Below are positions 42,017 to 51,306 of a DNA stretch of 64,000 nt, one piece after another; positions within the stretch are counted from its first letter, which is position 1, and each line of letters begins with the position of its first letter. A program made the translations under genes and the position numbers. The stretch comes from Ensifer sp. Root278 (GTDB taxonomy: Bacteria > Pseudomonadota > Alphaproteobacteria > Rhizobiales > Rhizobiaceae). The stretch covers positions 417,545 through 481,544 of the forward strand of contig NZ_LMJJ01000043.1 in the NCBI RefSeq assembly GCF_001429285.1, given 5' to 3'. The notes beneath the pieces are model-generated. The model made no database searches. It saw only the letters and a program-made list of their open reading frames with translations, and was not told where the DNA came from.

Positions 42017-42955
42017 ATGAGCGATGCGCTAACCGAGATTCTGCGCGGCCTGAGGCTCGACGGAGTGGAATATGGGCGTTGCCAGCCCTGTGCGCCATGG
42101 GCAACCTCCTATCCCGCGCAGGAACCTGCGCGTTTTCATTTTCTCGCATCCGGTTCCGCCCATCTGCAAACGCCCGACGGCGCCTGGATGGAGCTGACGC
42201 CGGGCGATGCCGTGTTGCTGCCGCGGGGCGACGCGCATGTGCTTGCCAGCAAGCCGGGGCTGCCGGCGATCTCGATCCGCGATCTGCCGAAACGGCAGCT
42301 TTGCGACGGCATCGTCGATGTGCAATGTCCCAATTCGGACAGCCAGAACCTTCTGTTCTTCGCGGTCATGCAGTTCAACGTCGACCGACTGCATCCTCTC
42401 CTCCAGCTGATGCCGTCCGTCATGCGCACGAGCGATCTCGCGTCGAGCGAACCGTCGATCCCATCGCTGCTCGACACCATGACGCGCGAGGCGGCGATGC
42501 AGCGCGTAGGTTCCGGCGGCATCCTGGCGCGGCTTGCCGACGTGCTGACCGCAACGATCATCCGTGCTTGGGTAGAACATGGCTGCGGCACCGCGACCGG
42601 CTGGCTGGCCGCGGTCCGCCATCCGGAGGTCGGTCGCGTTCTTGCCGCCATCCATCTCGATCCGACCAAGGACTGGTCGGTGCCGGAACTGGCAAAGCTC
42701 ATGGGCGCATCGCGCTCGGGTTTTGCCCAGCGCTTTGCCGATACGGTCGGCGAGACGCCCGCCCGTTATGTGGCGCGCATGCGCATGCACCAGGCGCATC
42801 AGTGGCTGCGCGAAGGAAAGCGCGTGGCCCATGTCGCCAACCGGCTCGGCTATGATTCCGAGGCCTCGTTCAGCCGCGCCTTCCGCAAGATCATGGGTGC
42901 GCCGCCAAGTCATTCCCGGAGCCTGACGTCGCCTCCGGATCATCTGGCGTCCTGA
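42017..42955 (+). CDS. AraC family regulator with cupin domain
   Basis: 312 residues. A cupin_6/AraC-type sensor (about 10-180: FHFLASGSAHLQTPDGAWME, LTPGDAVLLPRGDAHVL) precedes two helix-turn-helix motifs (WSVPELAKLMGASRSGFAQR, VAHVANRLGYDSEASFSRAF). It is the type found next to MFS efflux genes, here divergent with a 108-base shared promoter. The effector is unknown. Confidence 0.85.
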   Translation: MSDALTEILRGLRLDGVEYGRCQPCAPWATSYPAQEPARFHFLASGSAHLQTPDGAWMELTPGDAVLLPRGDAHVLASKPGLPAISIRDLPKRQLCDGIVDVQCPNSDSQNLLFFAVMQFNVDRLHPLLQLMPSVMRTSDLASSEPSIPSLLDTMTREAAMQRVGSGGILARLADVLTATIIRAWVEHGCGTATGWLAAVRHPEVGRVLAAIHLDPTKDWSVPELAKLMGASRSGFAQRFADTVGETPARYVARMRMHQAHQWLREGKRVAHVANRLGYDSEASFSRAFRKIMGAPPSHSRSLTSPPDHLAS

Positions 42956-43146
42956 CCTGCCGGGCTGCATTGTCTCAGAACTTGACGGCGCGATCGGCCC
43001 TTGCGCCATGATCCGTCGATGTATCCGCCGGCGTTGCAGGCTACTCATGAAACTATTCCATTTTTGAGATGCCGTTTTGCCAACGATAAAGGTAGGGTGC
43101 CCCGCGACGAAACGTCTGTTTCGCGATCGGGTCGACGGGCAAGGAA

Positions 43147-44217
43147 ATGACGGAAAAAATGGTAGATATCAAATGCTTGCGACTTCGGGACCTCGGCTTC
43201 CGGCCGGGCGTCTATGAACCCGGCCCGTTGAATGCCATTACCGATGTCGAGGGCGTCGCGGTCGGTCATGCCACCGTCGTCGAGGGGGATCGCATCCGCA
43301 CCGGCGCGACCGCCATCCTGCCGCATGGCGGCAACCTGTTTCAGGACAAGGTGCCCGCAGCGCTTGCGGTGCTCAACGGCTTTGGCAAGTTCGCAGGATC
43401 CACCCAGGTCGAGGAGCTAGGTGAGCTGGAAACGCCCGTCGTTCTCACCAATACGCTCGCGACCGGCCGGGCCATCGAGGCAATCAACCGCTGGACCCTG
43501 GCGCAACCCGGCAACGAGAAGGTCGTGTCGCTGAACGCTGTCGTCGGCGAGACCAACGATTCCCGTCTCAACGACATTCGCGCCGGCCGCCCGACCATCG
43601 ACGAGATCGGTGCAGCCCTCGCCGCCGCGAAGACTGGTGCCGTGGAGGAGGGGGCTGTCGGCGCCGGTGCCGGCACGGTGGCCTTTGGCCTCAAGGGTGG
43701 CATCGGGACCAGTTCGCGCCGCGTCAAGGCGGCCGGGGAAATCTTCACGCTCGGGGTGCTCGTTCAATCCAACTATGGCGGGCGGCTCACCGTCTGCGGT
43801 CGTGCCTATGATGCGCCGGCGGCACACGACCGGGATGGATCCATCGTCATCGTAATCGCCACCGACGCGCCGCTCTCCGCGCGCAATCTCAAGCGTCTCG
43901 CCGAGCGCGGCTTTGGCGGCCTTGCCCGCACTGGGGCAGCACTCAGCAACGGCTCCGGCGACTATGCGCTTGCCTTCTCGACGGCGCCATCCGTTCGTCG
44001 AACGAAGGCACGGCGGGCAGCGATTGCGGATTACCCGGACCTTCCGAACGACCTGATGTCGCCGCTCTTCGAGGCGGCCATCGGGGCAACCGAGGAGGCC
44101 ATCCTCAATTCGCTGACCATGGCGCGAACGACGCACGGCTTCAACGCCGCGAACGGCAAGCCAAGCACGGTCGAAGCGATCTCGCTCGAAAGGCTTCGCG
44201 CCCTGAGCGAGCCGTGA
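43147..44217 (+). CDS. P1 family aminopeptidase/esterase (DmpA-like)
   Basis: 356 residues (or 352 if the ATG at 43159 is used). The DmpA fold is recognisable from LNAITDVEGVAVGHATV, VLTNTLATGRAIEAINRW, the glycine-rich GAVGAGAGTVAFGLKGGIGT and the self-cleavage site DGS-IVIVIATDAPL. Ser232 would become the N-terminal nucleophile after cleavage at Gly231. DmpA of Ochrobactrum releases N-terminal L-amino acids and D-Ala from amides and esters. It is 72 bases upstream of a D-amino-acid aminotransferase gene on the same strand. Confidence 0.85.
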   Translation: MTEKMVDIKCLRLRDLGFRPGVYEPGPLNAITDVEGVAVGHATVVEGDRIRTGATAILPHGGNLFQDKVPAALAVLNGFGKFAGSTQVEELGELETPVVLTNTLATGRAIEAINRWTLAQPGNEKVVSLNAVVGETNDSRLNDIRAGRPTIDEIGAALAAAKTGAVEEGAVGAGAGTVAFGLKGGIGTSSRRVKAAGEIFTLGVLVQSNYGGRLTVCGRAYDAPAAHDRDGSIVIVIATDAPLSARNLKRLAERGFGGLARTGAALSNGSGDYALAFSTAPSVRRTKARRAAIADYPDLPNDLMSPLFEAAIGATEEAILNSLTMARTTHGFNAANGKPSTVEAISLERLRALSEP

Positions 44218-44289
44218 TCATTGCGCCTGGATCGCGAGCGGTGTGGCGATCCACGGCTGCACACCAAACCTAACTCTTACGGAGCCCCC

Positions 44290-45156
44290 ATGCCCCAGCT
44301 GCCCATTCGTACAGTCTATCTCAACGGCGAGTTTCTGCCGGAGAACGAGGCGCGCCTCTCAATCTTCGATCGCGGCTTCCTCTTCGGCGATGGCATCTAT
44401 GAGGTGACCGCTGTTCTTGACGGCAAGCTGATCGACAGCGCGCCGCATATGGCCCGGTTGGAACGCTCGGCGCGTGAAATCGATGTGCCGCTGCCGGTGT
44501 CGACCGAGGAGATCGTCGCGATTGAAAAGCGGCTGGTGCGAGACAACGATCTTGTCGAAGGCATCGTCTACCTCCAGCTCACCCGCGGCGCCGAAGACCG
44601 GAACTTCCTGTTCTCGGAGGATATCAAGCCGACGCTACTGCTCTTCACCCAGGAGAAGACACTGGTGGGCGTCGCTGCGACGGAGAAAGGCCTTTCGATC
44701 AAGACCGTGCCCGACCAGCGCTGGGCACGCCGCGACATCAAGAGCGTGTGCCTGCTGCCGCAGGTGATCGCCAAGCGCATCGCCAAGGCCGAAGGCTGCG
44801 ACGAGGCCTGGATGATCGAAGACGGCTTTGTCACCGAAGGCGCTTCCTCCACCGCCTATATCATCACCGAGGACAATCGCATCGTCACCCGCGGCAACAG
44901 CCAGGCGACATTGCCCGGTTGCACGCGGCTTGCCGCACTGGCGCTGGCGCGCGAGCAGGGGCTGACGCTAGAAGAACGGCCCTTCACGCTCGACGAGGCG
45001 CTGAGCGCCCGCGAAGCCTGCCTGACCAGCGCCTCGAATTTCGTCGCACCGATCACCCGGATCGACGGCAAGCCTGTTGGCTCCGGCGCACCGGGCCCGA
45101 TCGTCAAGCGCTTGCGTGAACTCTATCTGGAACACGCACGGCGGACGGCGATCTAG
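44290..45156 (+). CDS. D-amino-acid aminotransferase (class IV)
   Basis: 288 residues from MPQLPIRTV with GGAG upstream. Fold-type IV PLP enzyme with N-terminal YLNGEFLPENEARLSIFDRG and FGDGIYEV; the PLP lysine is Lys151 in RRDIKSVCLLPQV, the same setting as in Bacillus D-amino-acid transaminase rather than IlvE. The C-terminal VTEGASSTAYII and GCTRLAALALA segments bind cofactor. It likely turns D-alanine and other D-amino acids into keto acids, using what the neighbouring peptidases release. Confidence 0.85.
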   Translation: MPQLPIRTVYLNGEFLPENEARLSIFDRGFLFGDGIYEVTAVLDGKLIDSAPHMARLERSAREIDVPLPVSTEEIVAIEKRLVRDNDLVEGIVYLQLTRGAEDRNFLFSEDIKPTLLLFTQEKTLVGVAATEKGLSIKTVPDQRWARRDIKSVCLLPQVIAKRIAKAEGCDEAWMIEDGFVTEGASSTAYIITEDNRIVTRGNSQATLPGCTRLAALALAREQGLTLEERPFTLDEALSAREACLTSASNFVAPITRIDGKPVGSGAPGPIVKRLRELYLEHARRTAI

Positions 45157-45179
45157 GTGGCGCGGTGCTGGGCTATCGC

Positions 45180-46079
45180 CTAGGCGGTGGCCTCAAGGCT
45201 CTGCCAGACACGCCCGACGATCGGGCGGCGGTTCTCCCTGGCGCGATAGAGGCGGATTTCGACGCTGACGTCCCAGCGAGGCTCGGCTGCCCGGACCAGG
45301 GAGCCGCTTGCCAATTCGTCCGTCATCAGGCTCTCGGGAACCCAGGCGATGCCCCAGCCGGCTTCGGCCATGGCTTTCAATCCCACGGACATGCTGCCTT
45401 CGTGCACCCTTTGCGCCGGCGGCAAATTGGGACTGATCAGCTCGTCGAGGAGTTGGCCGAAGAAGGACGACTTCTCGTAGCTCAGATGCGGGAAGGGTTT
45501 CGCCCCGCCTTCGAGCAGGTGCTTTGGCGCACCTGTTTTGTTTGCGGCCGAGACGGGAAGGATGCGCTCGTGTCCCAGCACACGATGCTCGAAGGCCTGT
45601 GGGTCGAGCAGGTGCGGAACCTGGGTGTGGGCGTAGGTGAGCAGGAAGTCGCATTCGCCGTCGACGAGCGAGTTGAGGTTTTCCTCCATGCTGCCGGAAT
45701 CCGGACGAAGCCGCGAAAACAGCGGTCCGACCCTGGCATTGATGCGGGTCATCCACTGCGGAAAGAAGGTGAAGGAGAGCGTGTGCAACGCCGTCAGCGT
45801 AATCGTTCGGGCGTCGGACCCTTCCTCTAACCGCAGGTCGCGGCGGGTCTGGTAGAGTTGCTTCAGCGTCGCCTGTGCCACGGGAACGAATTTCGCACCC
45901 GCCTCAGTCAAACGCGAAGGATAGGTCGCCCGATCGACCAGCGTTGCCCCCAGCCACGCTTCCAATTGTCTTATGCGGCGGCTGAAGGCCGACTGCGTCA
46001 CGTGGCGCTCGTCCGCCGCCTTGGAAAAATTCAGCGTGTTGGCGAGCGCCAGAAAGTCCTCAAGCCATTTGATTTCCAC
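45180..46079 (-). CDS. LysR family regulator
   Basis: 299 residues from a GTG with GGGAG five bases upstream; a longer frame exists. The winged helix (WLEDFLALANTLNFSKAADE, TQSAFSRRIRQLEAWLGATL) and effector domain are complete. The VTQSAFSRRI pattern with an EIKWLEDF start is common among LysR proteins next to amino-acid peptidase genes. It lies 88 bases after the D-aminopeptidase gene on the same strand and converges on the aminotransferase gene, so control of this cluster is likely. Confidence 0.8.
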   Translation of the reverse strand: MEIKWLEDFLALANTLNFSKAADERHVTQSAFSRRIRQLEAWLGATLVDRATYPSRLTEAGAKFVPVAQATLKQLYQTRRDLRLEEGSDARTITLTALHTLSFTFFPQWMTRINARVGPLFSRLRPDSGSMEENLNSLVDGECDFLLTYAHTQVPHLLDPQAFEHRVLGHERILPVSAANKTGAPKHLLEGGAKPFPHLSYEKSSFFGQLLDELISPNLPPAQRVHEGSMSVGLKAMAEAGWGIAWVPESLMTDELASGSLVRAAEPRWDVSVEIRLYRARENRRPIVGRVWQSLEATA

Positions 46080-46167
46080 TGACGCGCTCCCGTAAAGCTC
46101 GGCTCCCGCCGTCATCTGCGGCGAGAAAGCCTCCTTTTAGGCGGTGCGGCAGCGCCATCAAGAAAAA

Positions 46168-47688
46168 TCAGCCGCGCCGATGGTACTCGATCATCCGGGC
46201 GCGGCTTGTCACCAGTTCGAGACGGTCAGGCCCAAGCAGATGCAGGCAGATGCGCTTCACCCATGGACCGTCGTTCAATGTGAACAGGAAGCGGTCGTTT
46301 CCGAGTGCGGTCAGTGCAAGGGCCTGACGCGTCGGACCGATGCCCATCAACACCGTACCTTTATCGACCGTGAATTCCGCGTCTTCGTTCGAGCGCCAGA
46401 CGCCGCAGAGCGAGGCGGGAACGGGCTCTTCGGTCTTTGCCGGGAGGAAACGTCTAGCAGCATGACCGACCTCGCCGACTAGAGCGGCACCATCACGGTG
46501 AATCCTTAGGGGTGACGAGGCAGAGCGCGACGAGACCCAGCCTTCGCCGTCGTCATGGAGCGTCTCGTCGGCATCGAGATAGGTGCAGGTGCTGCCCTTG
46601 ATCTCGATCCACCAGGGGCCGGTCTCCGTCACATAGAGACCGTCGCCGAAATCGGTCACGGGAGCCGGCAGCGTGAGCCCGGTGAGCGCTGCCATGCTTT
46701 CGAGCGCGATCTTGTAACCGTTGGTATCTTCGCGGTTGGAAACGACGACGAAGCCGGCGCGCGTTTCGGGATCGAGCAGGAAATAGGTCTTGTAGCCGGG
46801 GTGTGAGCCGCCGTGGCCGACGAATTCACGCGGGCCGAGCCAGGACTTGCGCAGGCCCAGGCCGTAACCCGTCGGTCGCCCGTCGGCAAGAAACCGGGTC
46901 GCCTGCAATTTCTGCAGAAGACCGGCGAAGCGACCTTCGTCGCCGAGCAGGGCCTGTAGCCAGGTGGCGAGCGCCCGGGCGCTGCCGGTCAGGCTGCCCG
47001 ACGCGGAAATGTGCAGACCGGCGGCGGAAAGCTGCCAGCTTTTGCCCGAATGCCAATAGCCGGGAACGAGGTCCTCCACCGGGTCGTTCCAGACGTCCGG
47101 CGCCTTCAGCGCGATGCCGAGCGGCGTTGAGATCTCGCGCTGGACGAAATCGTCGAAACCGAATCCCTTGCGCCCCAACGCCGCTTCGACGAGGCGGTAG
47201 CCGGTGTTCGAATAGGAGACCTCGGTGCCTGCCGCGAAGTTCAGCCGCTCAAGGCGCGAAATGTAATCGAGCAGCGCTCCGGCCTTGGTTTCCGTATAGA
47301 CGGAAAGGCCAAGCAACGACAGGCATTCGCGGGTATCCGGCAGGCCGCCGCTCATGTCGAGCGCCTGTCCAACCGTCACTTCGGCAAGCGGCGAACGCAA
47401 TTCCGGAAGGTGTTGGCCGAGCGGATCGTCGAGGCCTATCAGATCGCTGTGCGCGAGCACCATTGCCGAAAAGACGTGTTTGGTGAGGGATGCATAACGC
47501 ACGACGCTGTCGACCGCGAACGGCGCAAACGTGGCGAGGCTCTCGACGCCGGCCGCATGCGAAAAGCAGATTCCGGATCCGTCGAAACCGATGACGGCGC
47601 CGCCCGGCTCGTCCGCCGCCCATTGTGCGGTCAGGCGTCTCGCTGTTGCTTCGGCGGCTTGCCAATCCAGCGATGCCGGCTTCGTCAT
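46168..47688 (-). CDS. D-aminopeptidase, S12 serine hydrolase (DAP-like)
   Basis: 506 residues starting at the ATG with GGAG seven bases upstream (an ATG two codons earlier is too close to that site). The penicillin-binding-protein-like domain carries Ser67-x-x-Lys70 (YASLTKHVF), Tyr159-Ser-Asn161 (VSYSNTGYR) and His292-Gly-Gly (FVGHGGSHPG). Two C-terminal beta-barrel domains follow, as in the 520-residue D-aminopeptidase of Ochrobactrum anthropi, which frees N-terminal D-amino acids. It has no signal peptide, so it acts on imported peptides. Confidence 0.85.
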   Translation of the reverse strand: MTKPASLDWQAAEATARRLTAQWAADEPGGAVIGFDGSGICFSHAAGVESLATFAPFAVDSVVRYASLTKHVFSAMVLAHSDLIGLDDPLGQHLPELRSPLAEVTVGQALDMSGGLPDTRECLSLLGLSVYTETKAGALLDYISRLERLNFAAGTEVSYSNTGYRLVEAALGRKGFGFDDFVQREISTPLGIALKAPDVWNDPVEDLVPGYWHSGKSWQLSAAGLHISASGSLTGSARALATWLQALLGDEGRFAGLLQKLQATRFLADGRPTGYGLGLRKSWLGPREFVGHGGSHPGYKTYFLLDPETRAGFVVVSNREDTNGYKIALESMAALTGLTLPAPVTDFGDGLYVTETGPWWIEIKGSTCTYLDADETLHDDGEGWVSSRSASSPLRIHRDGAALVGEVGHAARRFLPAKTEEPVPASLCGVWRSNEDAEFTVDKGTVLMGIGPTRQALALTALGNDRFLFTLNDGPWVKRICLHLLGPDRLELVTSRARMIEYHRRG

Positions 47689-47932
47689 GTCCATTCTCCG
47701 TCCTGTTCGCGGGGTGTTGCCGCGCGCGTTTTCTGACTAAGCACGACAGCCGCATGCGCTGCCAATTCCGATTCCGGCAGGGCCTATGCACGGTTTGCAT
47801 TTGCCCGGCATGGCTGCATTGGGTTAGGGCGGCAGGGAAAAATGGTGCGGTTCCCGCACCCAATGTCTATGGTCCGTCCGCGACTATCTATGAGTCGCGC
47901 ACAGGACAACAGGTTGAGAAGGCGATCCAGAA

Positions 47933-48973
47933 TTGGCGACCCAAGCGAAAATCCCGGTCTTTGACGGACATAACGACGTGCTGTCGCGGCTTTGGCGTTC
48001 GCCGGGCGGTGCGCCGGAACGCCGCTTTCTCGACGGCGCCGATACCGGACACATCGATCTCGACAAGGCGGAGACGGGTGGCCTTGCCGGCGGTCTCTGT
48101 GCCGTCTACGTGGCTTCGCCGGGCCTGGCCAAGGACGGCAGCGGCGACTTTGCGACGCCCGATCAGCAAACCGCTCTCGAAGCTACTCTCGGTATGGCGA
48201 GCCTGTTGATGCGGATCGAGCGCCAGTCCGAGGGACGGCTGAAGATTTGCCGCAGTGCTGGCGATATTCGCGATGCCATGGCCAAGGGCACCTTTGCTGC
48301 GGTGTTGCATATCGAAGGCATCGAGGCTGTCGGCGCCGATCTCGATGCGCTCTATGTGCTCCATGCCGCCGGCCTGCGCACGCTTGGTCCCGTCTGGAGC
48401 CGGCCGAACATCTTTGCCTATGGCGTCCCTTTCCGTTTTCCCTCTTCGCCTGATATCGGTCCGGGCCTCAGCGAGGCCGGCAAGGATCTGGTGCGCGCCA
48501 GCAACGAGCTGAAGATCATGCTCGATCTTTCGCACATGAACGAGCAGGGCTTCTGGGATATCGCCGCGCTGTCGCAGGCGCCCCTGGTGGCGTCGCATTC
48601 CAACGTTCATGCGCTCTGCCCGCACAGCCGCAACCTGACGGACCGTCAGCTCGACGCGATCAAGGATACCGGCGGGCTCGCGGGTATCAATTTCGGCGTG
48701 CTGTTCCTGCGCGCCGACGGGACCAGGAACACGGACACGCCGCTCTCGCTCCTTGTCGACCACATCGACTATATCGTCGAGCGTATCGGTATTGACCATG
48801 TGGCACTCGGCTCTGACTTCGACGGTACGGCCATCCCTGCTGCGATGCGTAGCGCAGCCGACCTGCCTCTGCTTGTCGACCTTCTGCGGACACGCGGCTA
48901 TGACGAGGCGGCGCTCGCCAAGATCTGCCACGGCAACTGGCTCCGCGTGCTGGAGACGACCTGGGGCGCGTGA
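47933..48973 (+). CDS. M19 membrane-dipeptidase-like enzyme
   Basis: 346 residues from a TTG; no ATG or GTG is better placed and AGAAGG lies ten bases upstream. Zinc-site segments of renal dipeptidase are seen in order: FDGHNDVLSRL, LHIEGIEAVG, LDLSHMNEQGFWD, VASHSNVHAL and ALGSDFDGTAIP. M19 enzymes accept dipeptides with a C-terminal D-residue. It is divergent from the D-aminopeptidase gene with a 244-base gap, consistent with joint use of D-amino-acid dipeptides. Confidence 0.85.
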   Translation: MATQAKIPVFDGHNDVLSRLWRSPGGAPERRFLDGADTGHIDLDKAETGGLAGGLCAVYVASPGLAKDGSGDFATPDQQTALEATLGMASLLMRIERQSEGRLKICRSAGDIRDAMAKGTFAAVLHIEGIEAVGADLDALYVLHAAGLRTLGPVWSRPNIFAYGVPFRFPSSPDIGPGLSEAGKDLVRASNELKIMLDLSHMNEQGFWDIAALSQAPLVASHSNVHALCPHSRNLTDRQLDAIKDTGGLAGINFGVLFLRADGTRNTDTPLSLLVDHIDYIVERIGIDHVALGSDFDGTAIPAAMRSAADLPLLVDLLRTRGYDEAALAKICHGNWLRVLETTWGA

Positions 48974-49026
48974 GTTCCATTCGGAGCCACGTGTTCTCAA
49001 GCGGCCGAGCGTTTCAACGAAGGTCG

Positions 49027-49743
49027 CTAGGTTCTTGACGCTGCCGGCAGGGCTTCGAGCAGCACGCCGATCGCCGCATCGACGACGGCTGTGCGGCGAT
49101 CCCTGGCGAAAAGCCCGTATTGGACGGCAAGCGGCTTCGGAACGCCTGACGAAGCGGGGAGCGCCCGCATCGTGCTCGCGCGCACGGCTTCTGGCGGAAG
49201 CAATCCAATGCCGAGCCCGTTCTCGATTGCGGCTTGAAGCGCCGTGATGCTCTGGCTCGTAAAGGTGATGCGGTGTTCCCGGCCCTGGTCCGCCAGCGTC
49301 TCGATCATGCGCCGGCGCCAGAGACAGGGCGCTGCGAATGCGACGAGGTCGACCGGTCGTGTCTCGTCGAACGCATAGTCCGTGGCGCAGACCCATTGCA
49401 GTTCGACGTTCCAGGTGGTGAGGGCGTCAGCCGTGACGACAGAGGTCGGCACGACCATGATGTCGAGTTCACCTTCGGGCCAGGTCCTTCCGAGCGCCAC
49501 GCACTGCTCCACCACCACGTCGAGCCGGATCTCCGAATAGCCGCGCCGCAGCCGCCCGAGAGCCTCGGGCAGCGCCGTCGTCGCCACTTCCTCGGCAAGC
49601 CCGACCCGCACGCCACCGCTGAGATCGGCCTGTCGCAGCCGCGCGGCGGCTTCGTCGCCGAGCGCCAGCATGCGGGTCGCATATCCCAGGAACAGTTCGC
49701 CCTCGGGCGTCGGCACGACGCCGCGACCGCGCAAGAGCACAAT
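49027..49743 (-). pseudogene. LysR regulator lacking its DNA-binding domain
   Basis: The frame encodes a complete LysR linker helix and effector domain, beginning at LLRGRGVVPTPEGELFLGYA, which is the point just after the winged helix in normal LysR proteins. The first 55 or so residues are missing. An ATG at 49767 is open but its first codons come from the joined gene. The break is at about 49735-49750, where quinone oxidoreductase sequence starts on the plus strand. Confidence 0.75.
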
Positions 49744-50421
49744 GTGCCGGCCCATTCCCTCGTGCATCTACCTGACGATATCGACTTCGAGACGGGTGCG
49801 GCGATGATGCTGAAGGGCCTGACGGCGCAATATCTCCTGCGCCGCACCTTCCGTGTCGAAGCTGGCCACACCGTCCTCGTCCATGCCGCCGCCGGCGGCG
49901 TCGGCCTTATCCTAACGCAATGGGCGAAGCACCTCGGTGCCACGGTCATCGGCACCGTCGGCTCACCTGAAAAGGCCAGGCTGGCGCGGGCGAATGGCGC
50001 AGACCACGTGATCGACTACAGCAGTTCGGGTTTCGCCGACCATGTCCGTGAGATCACCAAAGGCGAGGGCGTCGATGTCGTCTACGACGGCATCGGCAAG
50101 ACGACATTCGAAGGTTCGCTCGACAGCCTGCGCCCCTTCGGTCACTTCGTCAGTTTCGGCGCCGCCTCCGGCCCGATCCCGCCGTTCGACATCACGACGC
50201 TGGCGATAAAAGGGTCGCTTTACGCGACCTGGCCGCTGCTGCCGGCGCACTTGGCGCGGCGCGAGGACGTGCTTGCCATGAGCAAGGATCTCTTCGACGT
50301 CGTCGCGAGCGGCGCGGTCAAGATCCCCGTCCACGCGCGTCTGCCGCTTTCGGAGGCGGCCGAGGCGCATCGCCGGCTCGAGGGACGCCGGACGACGGGT
50401 GCCATGGTGCTGTTGCCTTAG
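49738..50421 (+). pseudogene. Quinone oxidoreductase lacking its N-terminal third
   Basis: The plus-strand frame gives NVPAHSLVHLPDDIDFETGA, then MMLKGLTAQYLLRRTFRVEA, the NADP-binding VLVHAAAGGVGLILTQWAKH, and runs to a normal C-terminus (RRLEGRRTTGAMVLLP). This is the zeta-crystallin/QorA family without its first 100 or so residues. The frame stays open upstream only as antisense of the LysR remnant and has no start there. The product, if made from an internal ATG, would lack the substrate domain. Confidence 0.75.
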
Positions 50422-50457
50422 CGTTTGGTGGCTCGACCTGTCGGGCCCCAGACGCTC

Positions 50458-51135
50458 CTAAAGGTCACGTCTTGCTGTCAGCCGGTTGTCGGCCCGCGTC
50501 ACCGCAAGGCTTTCGGCGGGGCTTCCCGACGGATCTCCGTCGCCGAACACATCCATGGTGCAGGTGTGCAGAATGGTGGTGGGCTCTTTCGTGTGGTTCC
50601 ACATCGTGTGGGTGCGCAGCGAAGGGAAGTGGGCGGAATCGCCGGCTTCCAGCACCATGCGTTCGCCGTCCACCTCCAGCGTCAAAGCCCCCTGGAGAAT
50701 GAAGAAGATCTCTTCACCCTCGTGCGACATCGGCTCGCTGCGGTGGCCCGGCGGTTCGTGGATGATGGTGCTTCTGAGTACATTGCCGGGGAAGGACGCG
50801 GAGAGGCGTTCGTAGGAGACCGCGTTGCCGCGTTCTCCGCCGAGCCCATAGATCGGCCGGTGTTCGCGGCGGGTGAACGGTGTCGCCACCTTCGGTGGGT
50901 TGAGGAAGCTTCCCGCCTCGACCTTCAGCGTCCGGCAGACGGCGATCAGCGAGGTCAGTGACGGGACGGTGATGCCACGCTCGATCTGCGAAATGAAACC
51001 AACGGAAAAGCCTGCCTCGTCGGCGACCTCCTGAAGGGTCATCTTCAGCGTCTTGCGCCGTTGGCGCAGGCGATCGCCGAGCGACGGCGCCTCTGCCTCG
51101 CCGGTAGATGCGCCGCTGGCATGTTCCGTCGTCAC
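50458..51135 (-). CDS. XRE family regulator with C-terminal cupin
   Basis: 225 residues. An XRE helix-turn-helix at about 20-75 (LRQRRKTLKMTLQEVADEAG, SVGFISQIERGITVPSLTSL) is followed by a cupin_2 domain (SHEGEEIFFILQGALTLEVD, MVLEAGDSAHFPSLRTHTMW). Such proteins sense small ligands, often amino acids or polyamines. It stands alone; a perfect dyad 62 bases upstream (51197-51213) is a likely binding site. Confidence 0.85.
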   Translation of the reverse strand: MTTEHASGASTGEAEAPSLGDRLRQRRKTLKMTLQEVADEAGFSVGFISQIERGITVPSLTSLIAVCRTLKVEAGSFLNPPKVATPFTRREHRPIYGLGGERGNAVSYERLSASFPGNVLRSTIIHEPPGHRSEPMSHEGEEIFFILQGALTLEVDGERMVLEAGDSAHFPSLRTHTMWNHTKEPTTILHTCTMDVFGDGDPSGSPAESLAVTRADNRLTARRDL

Positions 51136-51196
51136 TGTCTGTTCCCCTTATAGTCTCTCCTCAAGCTAGGGCGCGGCCCAATTTCCTGTCAATCGC

Positions 51197-51213
51197 TTTT
51201 AGGTATCCTAAAA
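51197..51213. promoter_or_regulatory. Operator-like dyad TTTTAGG-tat-CCTAAAA
   Basis: A perfect 7+7 inverted repeat in an otherwise GC-rich region, 62 bases before the XRE-cupin start. Similar TTTAGG...CCTAAA sites occur upstream of operons controlled by XRE-cupin regulators in rhizobia, so autoregulation is likely. Confidence 0.6.
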
Positions 51214-51306
51214 ATCATCCGCCGCAGCAGGAGGCCGGGAACGGCACAAGGCAAACTCCTCGCACATGATCGCCGAGGGCGCGAGGGGAGGGTTGCGCTG
51301 CACGCC

